DNA of 64,000 bases from Antedon mediterranea (Eukaryota; Echinodermata; Crinoidea; Comatulida; Antedonidae), in assembly GCF_964355755.1 (NCBI RefSeq), contig NC_092674.1:3167001-3231000 (forward strand), written 5' to 3'. Below the pieces are notes generated by a model. The model was given only the letters and a program-made list of their open reading frames with translations, was not told the DNA's origin and ran no database searches. The translations under genes and the position numbers were made by a program. Positions 35,401 to 43,346 of this stretch are shown here, piece by piece. The stretch's first letter is position 1, and each line of letters begins with the position of its first letter.

Positions 35401-38400
35401 TTTTTATGTTGTTGTTATTCCATTCGGCGTTTCTATTGTCTGATGATTCGCGCCTTTAACATAATCAAAGTCTGGTCCCCACTAGAGACGCAACGCAATT
35501 AAGGACGTAAACGCAACGCAAGAGTGTTGACCAATAACAAGCGACAGTTTGAATAACCCATCGCTTGTAATTTGTCAAAAACAGATACAATATCCATAGA
35601 CAAACTTTACTTACTGTAGATATAATTCTCTAATAAACGGGGAGACTGTTTTATCCACGAACGAACCAAATCCAAGCTGAAAGTCGGTTGTTATCAATCG
35701 CATAGCGTTTGCTGGAAAAACAATCATAAAATAATCGTAAATGAATTATTAACAGTACATATTGATATAACAACGCTTTACCTATTTTTCCATATTTCAT
35801 TTTAAGCCTGTTTTCCATTAACGAATTTAATTCGCATGAATCGAGCATTCTGATTGGTTGCGCATGTTACTATGCCGGGAAACGTTAATAGTCATGCGCA
35901 TTAATATTTCATCCGCTTTTTGCAACCCGATCAGAGATTAGGGATTTTCAATTTATTTTATTGGAAACTTACCTAAATCGACAATAACTTTTCGCATGGT
36001 TTCTAAATCATCGTTCATAGAATGGGAGAGATCCATGACAAAGTACATATCAACTGGATAGTCACGTGACGGCCTTACTGTCACGTTAAAGTAAGCTGGT
36101 TGGCCTATGAAAATATAAAAAAAAAACAGTCAGTTACTCTGATGTGACTGTCATGGGCGGATCTAACGCCCCAGCCTTCTAAATGTTGCTTGATTATACA
36201 TTAACCATCCCTAGTAGTAAGTAGTAGTACTAGTAGTAAGACCTCCACCGTGAAACAAATCAGTCGAAACTGTCAGTAGTTATTCAAATTCTTTTAGTTG
36301 CTAATTAGCAATGCTAAGAAGAGACTTAGCTTATCGTTATATGCAAGCGACTACGCAGCTATTGAGTCAAAATAGTCATTCCGCGCATTTTTTTGCTGAG
36401 CGTGCGCAGAATGAGTCGATGAAAGGTCGCTAGTACTGTAGTAAAATAGTTTTGCATCATAAAATAACTTTCGTACACTTTGTAAATTTTCATTACTTGA
36501 AACTTCAGTTTTGAAACCGAAAATTGATTTTATAATTGTACTTTGTCTAAACAAACGTATTCAAAGTACTGTAAAAACAACACTTAAAAATGTAAAAATA
36601 TAGTCCTTTGGGTGAAGCGTTTTCCGATGATTCTTAACAAAGGAAAACAGATTGATAGTTTCCTGTCTGTCGTCAGATAACTTTTACAAATTGTCGATTA
36701 TTAGAATAAGTGAATTGTCTGGTCTAGAAAAATCTACTCTATTATAGATTTATGACGAAGTTACAAGTTCATGAACTTTAAACATTATTTTAAACCAAGG
36801 AATTTTACTATTTCGCCTGGTCTTAACAGATGTTACAAACTACAGTGGAAAGATTTAAATAGTTTTAAAATATTAAGCTTTGTCCGTCCCCATTTGAAGG
36901 TAATTTAACCAACCACGACGCGATGGATCGTTGAAACTGTCGTTGTGATTGGTTAACTCACTTAAGTTGCGCCTACATCGTTGCGTTGCGTCCAAGTGGG
37001 AAAATAGGTTCGAGCCCGTAATTAGTAAAGATAAATATGTTGGCACATATGGCGTTTCATGCGCCTAATAAAACAATCGCATTTTCAGACAAAAGTCGAA
37101 ACGTCGACTGATGGACTAACATAAAAAAGACAATAACAGGGGCAAGTCTAATGTATTGGTTTCATAAAACGTACCTGGCCTTATTGCTAGTAGAACTTCC
37201 TGTGGACTGACTTGGATCGGACCAATATTATTAATCTTATCTTGTACAGCCATATCCTACAAATAAAATGCATAGGCCTAATTATTAATATAATTTGTTG
37301 GAATATTTCAACCATTTTTTTTTTGTGAAGACACGATTTTAGTTTCATGACCCTTATTTGACCTTTGATGTCATGAATATCTTTTTCAAAATAAATGTAA
37401 TATTCAACTAGAATATAATAATAAAAATTAAATGAAAGAGCAGAAAAGTTATTAATAAGTCATGATAAAACCTGTTTAATTATGTAGAAACAGCTCAAAA
37501 GTGTTTATTATTTAAATTTTTATCATTTCTAAGTTAATAGTGTAAACTATTTTTATCTCATAGCTATAACACAATTCGCCTCTCAAATTGTTTTGCTTTT
37601 AAATAAATTGAGTATTTAAATATTGATAATCTAGGTTTTAAACCGTGTAATATTAGTAAAAGATAAATATTTGGCATATATGGCGTTGCATGCGTATGAT
37701 ACTTACTATTATAGGATATACATCTCGTGTCGTCGGGTTCTGTATATCTGCTTTCATACAATATAATTCAATGTTAGCTACAGTATCACATCTGGATCGG
37801 GAATAGGTCTAAAACCAAAGAAATCTGAACATTATGCCTAATCAGAATATATCACAAGCCAGGGCCTACATTTGGAGTATGATGTAATCAATAGAATATT
37901 GAATATTAAGAAAGCTTTAAATCAATAAACGGATTCGATCGATTAATTAATTTCAACGAATATTGATCGGATTCATTTATCGATTATTTTACGAAACGAT
38001 TGATTGATCGTTTCTCAATTTTTTTGATTGAAATAATTATTGATAAGTTGGTAAATGATTGATTCATTTATCGATTATTTTACGAAACGATTGATTAATT
38101 ATTTGTCGATAATACATTGAATGATTATTGATAAGTTGGTAAATGATTGATTCATTTATCGATTATCTTACGAAACGATTGATTGATTATTTCTAAATTT
38201 TTTTGATTAATCGCTTGAAAGGATTATTGATAAGTTGGTAACATTGAATAATTGATTTGTTCATATTGATTATCGATTATTGATTTACTTACAGCCGATG
38301 AACACCAAGCACACAATGCCGACGATTGTAAACATTCACTACAGGTTGACGAACTGGAACATGATACTAAATTGCTTTCTGAAAAATGAAGTCACAAACA

Positions 38401-40599
38401 TACTTTATGGGTGGGAGGGATAGGTGGGGATAGGGGGTAGAGGAACACGTTTGTAGTGAGTCTATTGTTCTTTCCAATTCGATCACAGTCAATATATGTC
38501 GTTTCTAACATAAAGACACTTATAATAGTATAGGCAACACGTTTGAATGAAGAAGTTAAGCGCTGTCGATACGTAGGCCCACTACAGACTTTCAGACAGA
38601 TTTTAGTATTAATTAAGTATTTAAAAAAAATCATTAACACGTGTATAATTAGATCGTTGATACGGGAGCATCGCTTTTAATTTAGACTTCACGGTCATCC
38701 ATCGACGATTCTTTCCTTTTTAATTATAAATAATAGTTCATGGTTACGTTACCACCTGTCTATATAATCAATACGCACAACGAATCATTTTAAAAGTTTA
38801 GGCCAGGCCTACTGTAAACCATGGTTGGGGCCATGGTTGTTGTCGGGCCTATGTGTTTCACCGCATTTCTCGCAAAGTATAACACCATTTTATTTACTAC
38901 TACGGATTGTGACCCGACGTGTTTTGACAGTAAGCATATTGTTGCTTAAAGGTGTTGTGTTATGAGTTATAGTTTCCTTTGACTTCCTTCCTTTACTTCC
39001 TCATTCGTGTTTTAAAATAATGTAAGGTGATAATCTGGTACGTATGCCTACTACTAATCGTGTTTTTGCAGCAGTGGTAAAGGCAACGATGACGACATGT
39101 GAAACATGACGAGAAACCGGACGGGGGATGGCGACGGCAGTGGTGATAAAGAAGGTAAACAGGACGAGGGTGGATAGCGATAAAGAAGGTGAAGACGACA
39201 AGTGGTGATGTAGACGGAAGAAACAGGACGGTGGATAGCGACGGCAGTGGTAAAAAGGTGAAGACGACAGCCGAAGTGACGACGACACGACGGCAGTGGT
39301 GATTTAAAGAAGACAGTCGTGAAGACAACTGTGAGATAACGTACACGTCAGAGGTGGAAGATGACGACGACGGCAATGTTGATAAGGCGACGGCGGTAAA
39401 AACGGGAGCATAGGAGGGTGTCACGAAAGCTCAGACCACGAAAGCTCAGACCCCCTAAGACCTAAGATCACGAAAGCTAAGACCCAACACCTGAGATTAC
39501 AAATACTAAGATATACTACAGCTTAAAAACAATACTTGTTTATCCATACATAATTTTAAACACAGTAGGTTTCATTTATTACCATAAATATAATTTAATA
39601 ATACCGCAAAACATAGATAAAATCGCATTATTTTCGCCCGTTGAGTAAATGTATATTTTTTCTTTACAACAAACAAACTTGACGGGTTGTTTGTTGGTAT
39701 ATATTTACTCCATTGTGTTGGTTCAGAGGATGTTTTTCTTGCGCACCTGCCTTTCTTGTATTTTGACTCCAAATTTGTTGACTAACTTTATCCTGAACAC
39801 CACACTTTAAAATTAGGACTTATAAGTACTTTCAGAAGGAGAAACACATGATAACAAATAAATAAATCTTTTAAATTGATGATTTTACAGATATGTTTCT
39901 TTGTATACTGTAATGTAACTCCTCGAGCTCCCCATGCTCAATGTTTTTGTTTCTATGGAGCGCCAAAAGAGCAACAATAATAGTACAAGTATAAAAACAG
40001 AAAGGAAACGAAACAAAAAATTAAAATTTATTTGCCGGTATTTATTTCTTCGTACTTGCATGATTATACTATTATCATTACAATTTTAATTTTACATTGT
40101 TCCATCCACACTGTAGATGGACTCCACAGAGTTTTCAGCCCTCTATATAATTTTTGCTATTTTGACGTTCCATAGAAACAAAAACATTGGGTAGGCCTAC
40201 TGTACTGTAGGCTAGTCATTTTGTGTGCGAGAAAAAGTGCCAATTCTAAGGTGTGGTATTCATAATAAATATTGGGAGTTAAAATACAAGGCAGGTGCGA
40301 AAGATAAATATTTGTAATCTTAGGTGTTGGGTCTTAGCTTTCGTGATCTTAGGTCTTAGGGGGTCTGAGCTTTCGTGACACCCGAGCATAGGACACAGTA
40401 CCTGTACCGTAAATGGTTATAAGATAACTTGCTTGGGGTTGGTAACCAAATCATAAAAATCATGACGAGGATGATGATGACGTCACCACCATACACGCGC
40501 GCTCACCATTCAGTACTTACTTTTTGATTGGACAGTCGCTGATGATAACAGCAAAACCATGATAACTATTGCTAGGTGTAATACTACATAGGACGCCAT
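17222..40599 (-). CDS. ITGB: integrin beta subunit, 22 coding exons (C-terminal tail exon not found)
   Basis: All 22 exons join in frame with GT-AG junctions into 770 residues. In order: signal peptide (1-24), PSI cysteine domain (about 33-62), hybrid segment, beta-I domain (about 130-375) with MIDAS Asp141-x-Ser143-x-Ser145 and ADMIDAS Asp148-Asp149, hybrid return, four cysteine-rich I-EGF modules (about 464-627), beta-tail domain (about 628-708), transmembrane helix (about 722-744) and the conserved DRRE membrane-proximal tail (752-755). Integrin beta chains pair with an alpha chain at the plasma membrane and bind matrix ligands through the MIDAS metal ion. ITGB1-type chains run just under 800 residues, so only about 20-30 tail residues are missing. 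The NPxY motifs that bind talin and kindlin are not seen. It is transcribed divergently from the Mondo gene. Orthology to a particular vertebrate beta chain cannot be set from the sequence alone. Confidence 0.95.
17465..17586 (+). mobile_element. family A MITE in integrin intron 21
   Basis: TTAAGCTCTGTCTACATTATC faces GATAGTGAAGAAAGAGCTTTA over about 120 bp. It is a shortened core. Confidence 0.7.
17643..17810. mobile_element. family D palindromic MITE
   Basis: TCAAACTCTC at the left faces GAGAGTTTGA at the right. Inner CCAAAACCAGACTTT and GGTTTTGGGAGAG are also inverted. It is related to the element at 60124-60298. It lies in integrin intron 21, ending 26 bp from exon 21. Confidence 0.6.
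17836..17940 (-). CDS. ITGB: integrin beta exon 21: beta-tail domain end
   Basis: Residues 675-709, including [13 protein letters not shown], which aligns with the CTYKNEDDC region of vertebrate beta chains. Acceptor TTTCAG|AT, donor CGAT|GTAAGT. Confidence 0.9.
18441..18552 (+). mobile_element. family A MITE in integrin intron 20
   Basis: TAAGCTCTGTCTACACTA faces TTTAATAGTGTAGACAAGGCT. It ends about 10 bp from the exon 20 donor. Confidence 0.7.
18564..18705 (-). CDS. ITGB: integrin beta exon 20: beta-tail domain
   Basis: Residues 628-674. Cysteine pattern [15 protein letters not shown]...CPNKC, matching the stretch after the last I-EGF module. One N-x-S/T glycosylation site (NST) is present. 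Confidence 0.9.
19299..19397 (-). CDS. ITGB: integrin beta exon 19: I-EGF4
   Basis: Residues 595-627, [16 protein letters not shown]...[12 protein letters not shown]. This is the canonical last I-EGF module. Phase 0 at both ends. Confidence 0.92.
19699..19856. mobile_element. 158-bp near-perfect hairpin MITE in integrin intron 18
   Basis: GGTACACCACATATATTAG, TTCTGAAAGAACTGTTGAG and ATCAATATGCTTTGATCA-like words are mirrored almost base for base in the right half, ending CGTGGTGTACC. CAACTT lies on the left flank, with a near-adjacent copy at the right. Confidence 0.75.
19937..20037 (-). CDS. ITGB: integrin beta exon 18: I-EGF3
   Basis: Residues 561-594, [19 protein letters not shown]...CIAANG. 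Acceptor TACATAG|AT, donor GGG|GTAGGC. Confidence 0.92.
20165..20465 (+). repeat. 17-bp minisatellite, left array
   Basis: The unit CCCCCTTAGGACAACTA is repeated about 16 times, with degenerate units at both ends. The same unit appears in inverse orientation at 21590-21985. It sits in integrin intron 17. Confidence 0.85.
20534..20954. mobile_element. TIR element whose core is a TCTCCCTTTTCGTATA minisatellite
   Basis: The left end ACGGGTGTTTCGAAACTAGA and right end TCTAGTTTTGAAACACCCGT are inverse complements with one mismatch. The match continues through GACCCGAGACCAGAGACC. Between them, a unit close to GGGTCTCCCTTTTCGTATA is repeated about 14 times. Confidence 0.8.
21590..21985 (-). repeat. 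17-bp minisatellite, right (inverted) array
   Basis: The unit TAGTTGTCCTAAGGGGG is the exact inverse complement of the left-array unit. It is repeated some 20 times with more drift (GGTAGTTGTCCGGG, GGTAATTGTCCGGGG). Confidence 0.85.
22318..22384 (-). CDS. ITGB: integrin beta exon 17: I-EGF2/3 junction
   Basis: Residues 539-560, [20 protein letters not shown], matching the GK-CEC-nF-C segment of family members. Phase 0 enters, phase 1 leaves. Confidence 0.9.
22616..22750 (+). mobile_element. family A MITE in integrin intron 16
   Basis: TTAAAGCTCTGTCTACACTA faces AAGTTTGATAGTGTAGAG with the standard core. A diverged family C copy (22525-22612) abuts it. Confidence 0.8.
22789..24795. mobile_element. 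2.0-kb TIR element in integrin intron 16
   Basis: TAGGTATCCCAATGAAA at the left is exactly inverted at the right as TTTCATTGGGATACCTA. The centre (about 23000-23900) is richer in CpG than its surroundings. No transposase frame is visible, so it is a non-autonomous element. Confidence 0.7.
24841..24910 (-). CDS. ITGB: integrin beta exon 16: I-EGF2
   Basis: Residues 515-538, [17 protein letters not shown]. Acceptor GTAAAG|GG is a less common type but the phase fits. Donor GGT|GTAAGT. Confidence 0.9.
25326..25463 (+). mobile_element. family A MITE in integrin intron 15
   Basis: AAAGCTCTGTCTACAA faces TTGATAGTGTAGACAGAGCTTAA. It is flanked by a short inverted pair, TTCACCAATTACACTTAAG (about 25183) and CTTAAGTGTGATTGGTGAA (about 25462). 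Confidence 0.8.
25534..25673 (-). CDS. ITGB: integrin beta exon 15: I-EGF1 to I-EGF2
   Basis: Residues 469-514, [20 protein letters not shown] then GQDCECS...DEC. NGT is a potential glycosylation site. Confidence 0.93.
25934..26107 (+). mobile_element. family A MITE in integrin intron 14
   Basis: AAAGGTCTGTCTACACTATC faces GATAGTGTAGTTTAGACAGAGCTTTAA over about 170 bp. Confidence 0.8.
26153..26231 (-). CDS. ITGB: integrin beta exon 14: hybrid domain end
   Basis: Residues 442-468, [20 protein letters not shown] then CDCNC, matching the PLGF-EEV-CEC stretch before the EGF stalk. Phase 2 enters, phase 0 leaves. Confidence 0.92.
26759..26946 (-). CDS. ITGB: integrin beta exon 13: hybrid domain return
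   Basis: Residues 380-441, the longest exon. It contains YCGN...[17 protein letters not shown] and NQNCF, the cysteine pattern and beta strands expected after the beta-I domain. Confidence 0.92.
27063..27628 (+). repeat. purine-only minisatellite of GAGGAAGTTGAA units in integrin intron 12
   Basis: About 30 irregular units of 15-20 bp, built from AAAGAGGAAGTTGAAGG with inserted CAGGAAAGA. Nearly all bases on the plus strand are A or G except the TT of each unit. The long minus-strand frames through it are Phe/Ser/Leu-rich artefacts. Confidence 0.9.
27679..27771 (-). CDS. ITGB: integrin beta exon 12: end of beta-I domain
   Basis: Residues 349-379, [15 protein letters not shown] and [15 protein letters not shown], aligning with the SSNVLQLIVDAY helix of vertebrate chains. 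Confidence 0.93.
27810..27964 (+). mobile_element. family A MITE in integrin intron 11
   Basis: The left TIR is eroded (CATTATCAAACTGACAAC). The right TIR is TTTGTTAGTGTAGACAGAGC. It is followed by a GTGTCCCTTAATAGTGG repeat. Confidence 0.7.
28159..28266 (-). CDS. ITGB: integrin beta exon 11: beta-I domain
   Basis: Residues 313-348, [20 protein letters not shown] then FAI, matching DYPS-(I/L)-...-NI-xxIFAV. Phase 0 at both ends. Confidence 0.95.
28480..28612 (-). mobile_element. tRNA-derived SINE relic in integrin intron 10
   Basis: On the minus strand, the A box TGGCACAGTGG (28605-28595) is followed 31 bases later by a perfect B box GGTTCAAATCC (28563-28553), with a stem partner GTCACAGGCC after it. 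That is the layout of a tRNA-related SINE head. Confidence 0.55.
28733..28810 (-). CDS. ITGB: integrin beta exon 10: beta-I domain
   Basis: Residues 287-312, [20 protein letters not shown], matching PNDGQCH in the family. Donor CTA|GTAAAA. Confidence 0.95.
29658..30075 (-). mobile_element. family B MITE, reverse copy, interrupted
   Basis: AAAGATGTATTGTCCCCCTGA opens it. TTTGACCAAAAATTGGATTG and AATTGACCGGAAGTCAATTGG follow in reverse order. About 120 bp of foreign text (29725-29850) interrupts it. Confidence 0.55.
30163..30246 (-). CDS. ITGB: integrin beta exon 9: beta-I domain
   Basis: Residues 259-286, [20 protein letters not shown] then IALDGK, aligning with IGWRN...LLVFTTDA.xHIALDG. The acidic DAD corresponds to the ADMIDAS-side loop. 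Confidence 0.95.
30936..31022 (-). CDS. ITGB: integrin beta exon 8: MIDAS glutamate segment
   Basis: Residues 230-258, ending [19 protein letters not shown]. Glu245 is the MIDAS/SyMBS-bridging glutamate. The usual NxDxPE motif reads SxDxPE here, so the SyMBS asparagine is replaced by serine. Confidence 0.95.
31093..31342 (+). repeat. 16-bp minisatellite AAGATAAATAATGTTT in integrin intron 7
   Basis: About 15 head-to-tail copies with few substitutions (ATTTTT for ATGTTT twice, AAAAATG once). Each unit holds an AGATAA word. Confidence 0.95.
31352..31450 (+). repeat. dispersed 'TAGAACCC...TATTAAGAGGA' repeat
   Basis: TAGTAGAACCCATCCATTGAG and ATCCCTATTAAGAGGATACT recur in related form near 8180, 16440, 31745-31880, 59460 and 63716. 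Confidence 0.45.
31585..31739 (+). mobile_element. family A MITE in integrin intron 7
   Basis: The left end is eroded to AAACACTATCAAACTTTATG. The right end is TTTGATAGTGTAGGCAGAGCTTTA. Confidence 0.75.
32405..32470 (+). mobile_element. family A MITE fragment
   Basis: CTATCAAACTAATTTGACAAA and CCAAATATGGTAGTGATGTAA only. The right half is missing. Confidence 0.55.
34289..34397 (-). CDS. ITGB: integrin beta exon 7: specificity-determining loop
   Basis: Residues 193-229, [20 protein letters not shown]. Cys198-Cys209 close the specificity-determining loop, which helps set ligand and alpha-chain choice. Phase 2 enters, phase 0 leaves. Confidence 0.95.
34564..34727 (+). mobile_element. family A MITE in integrin intron 6
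   Basis: TTAAGGTCTTTCTACACTAC faces AAAATTTAATAGTGTAAACTGAGCTTT. Confidence 0.75.
34973..35093. mobile_element. family C palindromic MITE
   Basis: GTTCCCACTAGGACGTAAGCG then CAACGCAAGGGACCAATCAC faces GTGATTGGTCC...GTTGCGTGTACGCCC. The core has inverted CCAAT words. Other copies: 35469-35580, 36890-37010, 44205-44330, and partly 34760-34866. Confidence 0.7.
35469..35580. mobile_element. family C MITE, right half truncated
   Basis: GGTCCCCACTAGAGACGCAAC, AACGCAAGAGTGTTGACCAAT and CAAGCGACAGTTTGAATAA match family C. It stops after CCATCGCTTGTAATTTGTCAA, 34 bp before exon 6. Confidence 0.65.
35615..35711 (-). CDS. ITGB: integrin beta exon 6: beta-I domain
   Basis: Residues 161-192, [20 protein letters not shown] then SPFIREL, matching the RIGFG-FV-K-V-PY strand. 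Phase 1 enters, phase 2 leaves. Confidence 0.95.
35973..36104 (-). CDS. ITGB: integrin beta exon 5: MIDAS
   Basis: Residues 117-160. [20 protein letters not shown] carries the intact metal site DxSxS (Asp141, Ser143, Ser145) and the ADMIDAS pair Asp148-Asp149. The usual Tyr in DLSYS is His here. Confidence 0.97.
36890..37010. mobile_element. family C MITE in integrin intron 4
   Basis: AACCAACCACGACGCGATGG...GTTGTGATTGGTTAACTCACTTAAG...GCGTTGCGTCCAAGTGGGAAAA matches the family with a shortened left end. Confidence 0.65.
37175..37256 (-). CDS. ITGB: integrin beta exon 4: hybrid domain
   Basis: Residues 90-116, [14 protein letters not shown], corresponding to the QI-PQ-x-xLxLRPG strand preceding the beta-I domain. 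Confidence 0.93.
37707..37808 (-). CDS. ITGB: integrin beta exon 3: end of PSI domain
   Basis: Residues 56-89, with SRCD and a further cysteine (ELYC), the conserved RCD step out of the PSI fold. Phase 0 at both ends. Confidence 0.92.
37975..38245 (+). repeat. 88-99-bp tandem repeat, about three copies
   Basis: TGATAAGTTGGTAA begins units at 38041, 38129 and 38228. Each carries TTCATTTATCGATTAT and ACGAAACGATTGATT. It lies in integrin intron 2. Confidence 0.8.
38293..38378 (-). CDS. ITGB: integrin beta exon 2: PSI domain
   Basis: Residues 27-55, [17 protein letters not shown]. CxxC...CAWC is the diagnostic PSI pattern. The reading frame is fixed by the one-base carry-over from exon 1. Confidence 0.95.
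39060..39400 (+). repeat. GACGACGGCAGTGGTGA-type imperfect repeat
   Basis: Words such as GACGGCAGTGGTGATAAAGA and GAAGGTGAAGACGACA recur five or six times. Long minus-strand frames through it are Ser/Pro/Leu-rich artefacts with no splice context. Confidence 0.6.
39416..40383. mobile_element. Mutator-like foldback element with 10-bp target duplication
   Basis: Termini are GGGTGTCACGAAAGCTCAGA and its inverse complement. The inverted similarity continues inward through CCCCCTAAGACCTAAGATCA and weaker matches almost to the middle. GAGCATAGGA flanks it directly on both sides (39406-39415 and 40384-40393). There is no transposase. It sits in integrin intron 1. Confidence 0.88.
40521..40599 (-). 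CDS. ITGB: integrin beta exon 1: signal peptide
   Basis: Start codon plus [20 protein letters not shown] then ATVQSK, a classic signal peptide with likely cleavage near residue 24. The ATG at 40599 is chosen because the hydrophobic core follows it directly. An acceptor-like TTGTTCAACAG ends at 40616, so a separate noncoding 5' exon is likely. Confidence 0.9.
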
Positions 40600-40696
40600 T
40601 ATTCGTTGTTTGGACCTGTTGAACAAAACACATAAAATGTCAGAAATATTATGAGAAAATAGTAGTCGCAGACAATAAAAAAAAACACTGAGCATA

Positions 40697-40740
40697 GTCA
40701 TATCACTACCATATTAAAGCATATTTGGGTGCATCATACT
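40697..40740 (+). mobile_element. family A MITE fragment
   Basis: Only the core words GTCATATCACTACCATATTAA and TTTGGGTGCATCATACT remain. It lies just upstream of the integrin start. Confidence 0.5.
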
Positions 40741-40763
40741 ATGAACATTCAATTTTGTTAAAA

Positions 40764-40928
40764 ATTTGGGGTATTGCTAAATCCCGCAAACCCCCGCAAA
40801 CCTCCAAAAAAACATAGCAAACCCCATCCCAGTGGGTTGTACACTACTTGATTCAATCACTTTTATGTTGGTTCGGTGGGGTTTGCTATGTTTTTTTGGG
40901 AGGTTTGCGGTGTTTAGCAATACCCAAA
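40764..40928. mobile_element. palindromic MITE next to the integrin start
   Basis: GGGGTATTGCTAAATCCCGC faces GCGGTGTTTAGCAATACCC. Inner CCAAAAAAACATAGCAAACCCC faces GGGGTTTGCTATGTTTTTTTGG. The arms are about 65 bp. Confidence 0.75.
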
Positions 40929-41167
40929 ATGTCCAAATATTAGATTTAGAGACTCTTTTTTCCATATGCTTGTCATCTATATAATGTACATTTTTCAAGA
41001 TAATTAGTTAAAGTGTTACATTTTTATATTGTGTTTTAAATTGTATTGTATCTATGTTTCTAAACTCAGGAAAACAAATTTCATGTATGTAATATTATGT
41101 GATAATAAATTGAATCTTGAAGTATTCATTATAAATCTACAATACTATTTTTGTTGTACTTTCGTAG

Positions 41168-41299
41168 GAAACCAAAAAGCAGGAAATCAAGGCGGCTGTC
41201 AACGCTTTGATCCTCATGACATCTCCCATGATTATCGTTCTCAACTACGGGAACTTTAGGTCACCAGAAAACGCAACATTGTTGTTAAAAAGCTATTAA
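41168..41299 (+). CDS. exon-like segment of unknown origin (doubtful)
   Basis: After a T-rich acceptor-like TTGTACTTTCGTAG, an open frame of 43 codons ends in TAA. It encodes a hydrophobic run NALILMTSPMIIVLNYGNF. Base composition is less AT-biased than the flanks. A second frame is also open, there is no upstream partner exon, and I do not recognise a family. It could be a relic of an inserted gene fragment or chance. Confidence 0.15.
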   Translation, partial: ETKKQEIKAAVNALILMTSPMIIVLNYGNFRSPENATLLLKSY

Positions 41300-42036
41300 A
41301 CTTCGATGATTTGACTTTCTATTGTTGCCTTCTGATGAAAAAGGACATAGAGAGTAAAGAATTCTAATTGTCGAAGATCAAGAGATCTTGTGCGTGTGTA
41401 AGCCTATACTTAAATTAGTTTTGTAGAGATTGTATAGGCCTAATTGAACTGAAATACTTCTTTAAAACGAGAGTTTAAAAGTTAGTGTATATAAAGTGTT
41501 CTTGAGCAGTTCCTCATTGTGCTCCTCTGCTATTCTCTGATACATAGCTTTTATTCTTATGAAAGTCGTTAGAAATAACACAGCTTTTCTGCTTTATCGG
41601 AAGAAGAATACAAAAGCTTAAAGGATAATAGTGTTGAGTCTCCTTGACATGTGTTAAACAATATAATCCCGCTCCATAGATTCTGAACTGACTTTAGTAA
41701 TTATTTTAGCTTGTAGGTACAGTATTATTATGGTATTAAAATCCGATGTCCGGGTTATATTCTTGGGTTTCAATTGTCAGCACAAACGTGGTTAATTACC
41801 GATTTAAAACACTTGCTTTTTCACATCAAGATATAATATCAGGTACTTCTGTATTTGAAATCATTTAATTCAAAACATGTAAACATCCGGTGGCAACATG
41901 AAGCTTTTTATAGACATATAGGAAATTTAAATTGTAAATGAAAAACGAAACATGACCTTACACAGCAAGCATTGTGTGAAACCTGTACTTTTTGAAATAA
42001 TATATTATTATTACTTATAAGTTAATTAGTTATACT

Positions 42037-42350
42037 TAAAGATGTATTGTCCCCAAAAAACATGAAAATGAAGATTAATTAAATCAAATAGGTTAGTTTT
42101 ACTAAAGTTAATCACTTCCGTAGAAAAAGAAAATAAAAAAAATTATGTTTTTTCACTCACAAATAACATACAGTAATAAATGGTTAAATTCAACCAAAAA
42201 TCCACTGGCTGGCAGGCAATTTGACCCTAAATTACAGTTTTCCAGGTAAATACATTTTGTTTACATTCAATTTTTGGTCAAAGTAGATAACTATTATGTG
42301 ACATTACAATGGAATATTCAACAACAAAAATTAATTTCACAGAAACATTA
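42037..42350 (+). mobile_element. family B TTAA-type MITE
   Basis: TTAAAGATGTATTGTCCCC opens it and the core words GTTAAATTCAACCAAAAATC and TTTTTGGTCAAAGTAGATAAC follow. The right TIR is lost near TTCACAGAAAC. Confidence 0.65.
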
Positions 42351-42531
42351 ACATCAGATATTATTCGAACTATTTATCCATTCGATCGTAAGATCATGAT
42401 GCATTATGACAGAGCTAGCTAAACTCTCACCTGATACTAACCATTATTAATTAGCAACATTAGCTTGCCTTTATTAGTGCAAAGTACAACAGCCATTACA
42501 TGTTTTGTTTTAAATGTGACCTTTCGGGCAT

Positions 42532-42644
42532 GTCACTCGAGACTATACGCGTACGCGTAAAACATCATTCTGCGCATGCTCATATATGTTTATGAGCGTA
42601 CGTAGGAACGACTTTTTCACTCGACAGCTGTAAGTTCGAGTGAC
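42532..42644. repeat. CpG-bearing inverted repeat in the intergenic region
   Basis: TGTCACTCGA and TCGAGTGACA bracket ACGCGTACGCGT, TGCGCATGCTCA and GAGCGTACGT. TGCGCATGC resembles an NRF1 half-palindrome. It may be a small element or a cis-regulatory patch between the divergent genes. Confidence 0.4.
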
Positions 42645-43164
42645 ACCCCTTGAAAGCAATTGTTGCTATTTCTTTCAATACGAATAATATTGTTCTAGTT
42701 AACAAGGCCTATATTAATTTAGTTTCGAAATGATTAAAACTCATAATAATTGGTATTCAATCTTGAAATAATAAACAGTATATTCAATCCACGTTAATTA
42801 TATTTTAAGATTTCCGATACTACTAATACTACTGTACTACTAATACTTATGGTTATTTCTTGACAACCACCGATATACAGTATCTACACACACAGACACC
42901 AGACATCCTCTTAATAAATAACAACCCTCTTAGGCACCATATGTTTTAACATTGACCGAAACTCAACAAATTAGATTTTTAACAGTAAATTCAAGTTTGT
43001 CCAAATTCGTGTTAGAAAAAAATCTGTCGGGTGTTAACAGACTACTAACAAGGCTGTTTGATTCATTTGGTTTTCTTTTTGTAATAAGTTTACTGAGTGG
43101 GATGTATGGCAACTCTGACGTAATTGTACTTCAGGCAAGTACACACTGAGCACAAAATGAAATG

Positions 43165-43215
43165 ATTTTCGGGTGGGACTCGAACCCACGACCTCCAGAT
43201 CCCTGACGAAAAGCA
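43165..43215 (-). mobile_element. tRNA 3'-half-like fragment
   Basis: On the minus strand, GATCTGGAGGTCGTGGGTTC then GAGTCCCACCCG forms a perfect T-arm (GTGGG/CCCAC) with a B box. No A box lies at the right distance, so it is a SINE or tRNA fragment. Confidence 0.5.
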
Positions 43216-43346
43216 ACTTCGTATAGTATATTCATATACATATAGTAATTATCAATAATTTTCTGTCGAGTTGGCCTAATCTATACGTTGAATAATACCG
43301 TAAAAGTAATATGCGAAATAAGTATAACAAATAGCTAAGGTTTTGC

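Noticed and set aside
38993-39424. 143-residue minus-strand frame
   Set aside because: Low-complexity Ser/Pro/Leu frame over an imperfect GACGACGGCAGTGG repeat, with no splice or family support.
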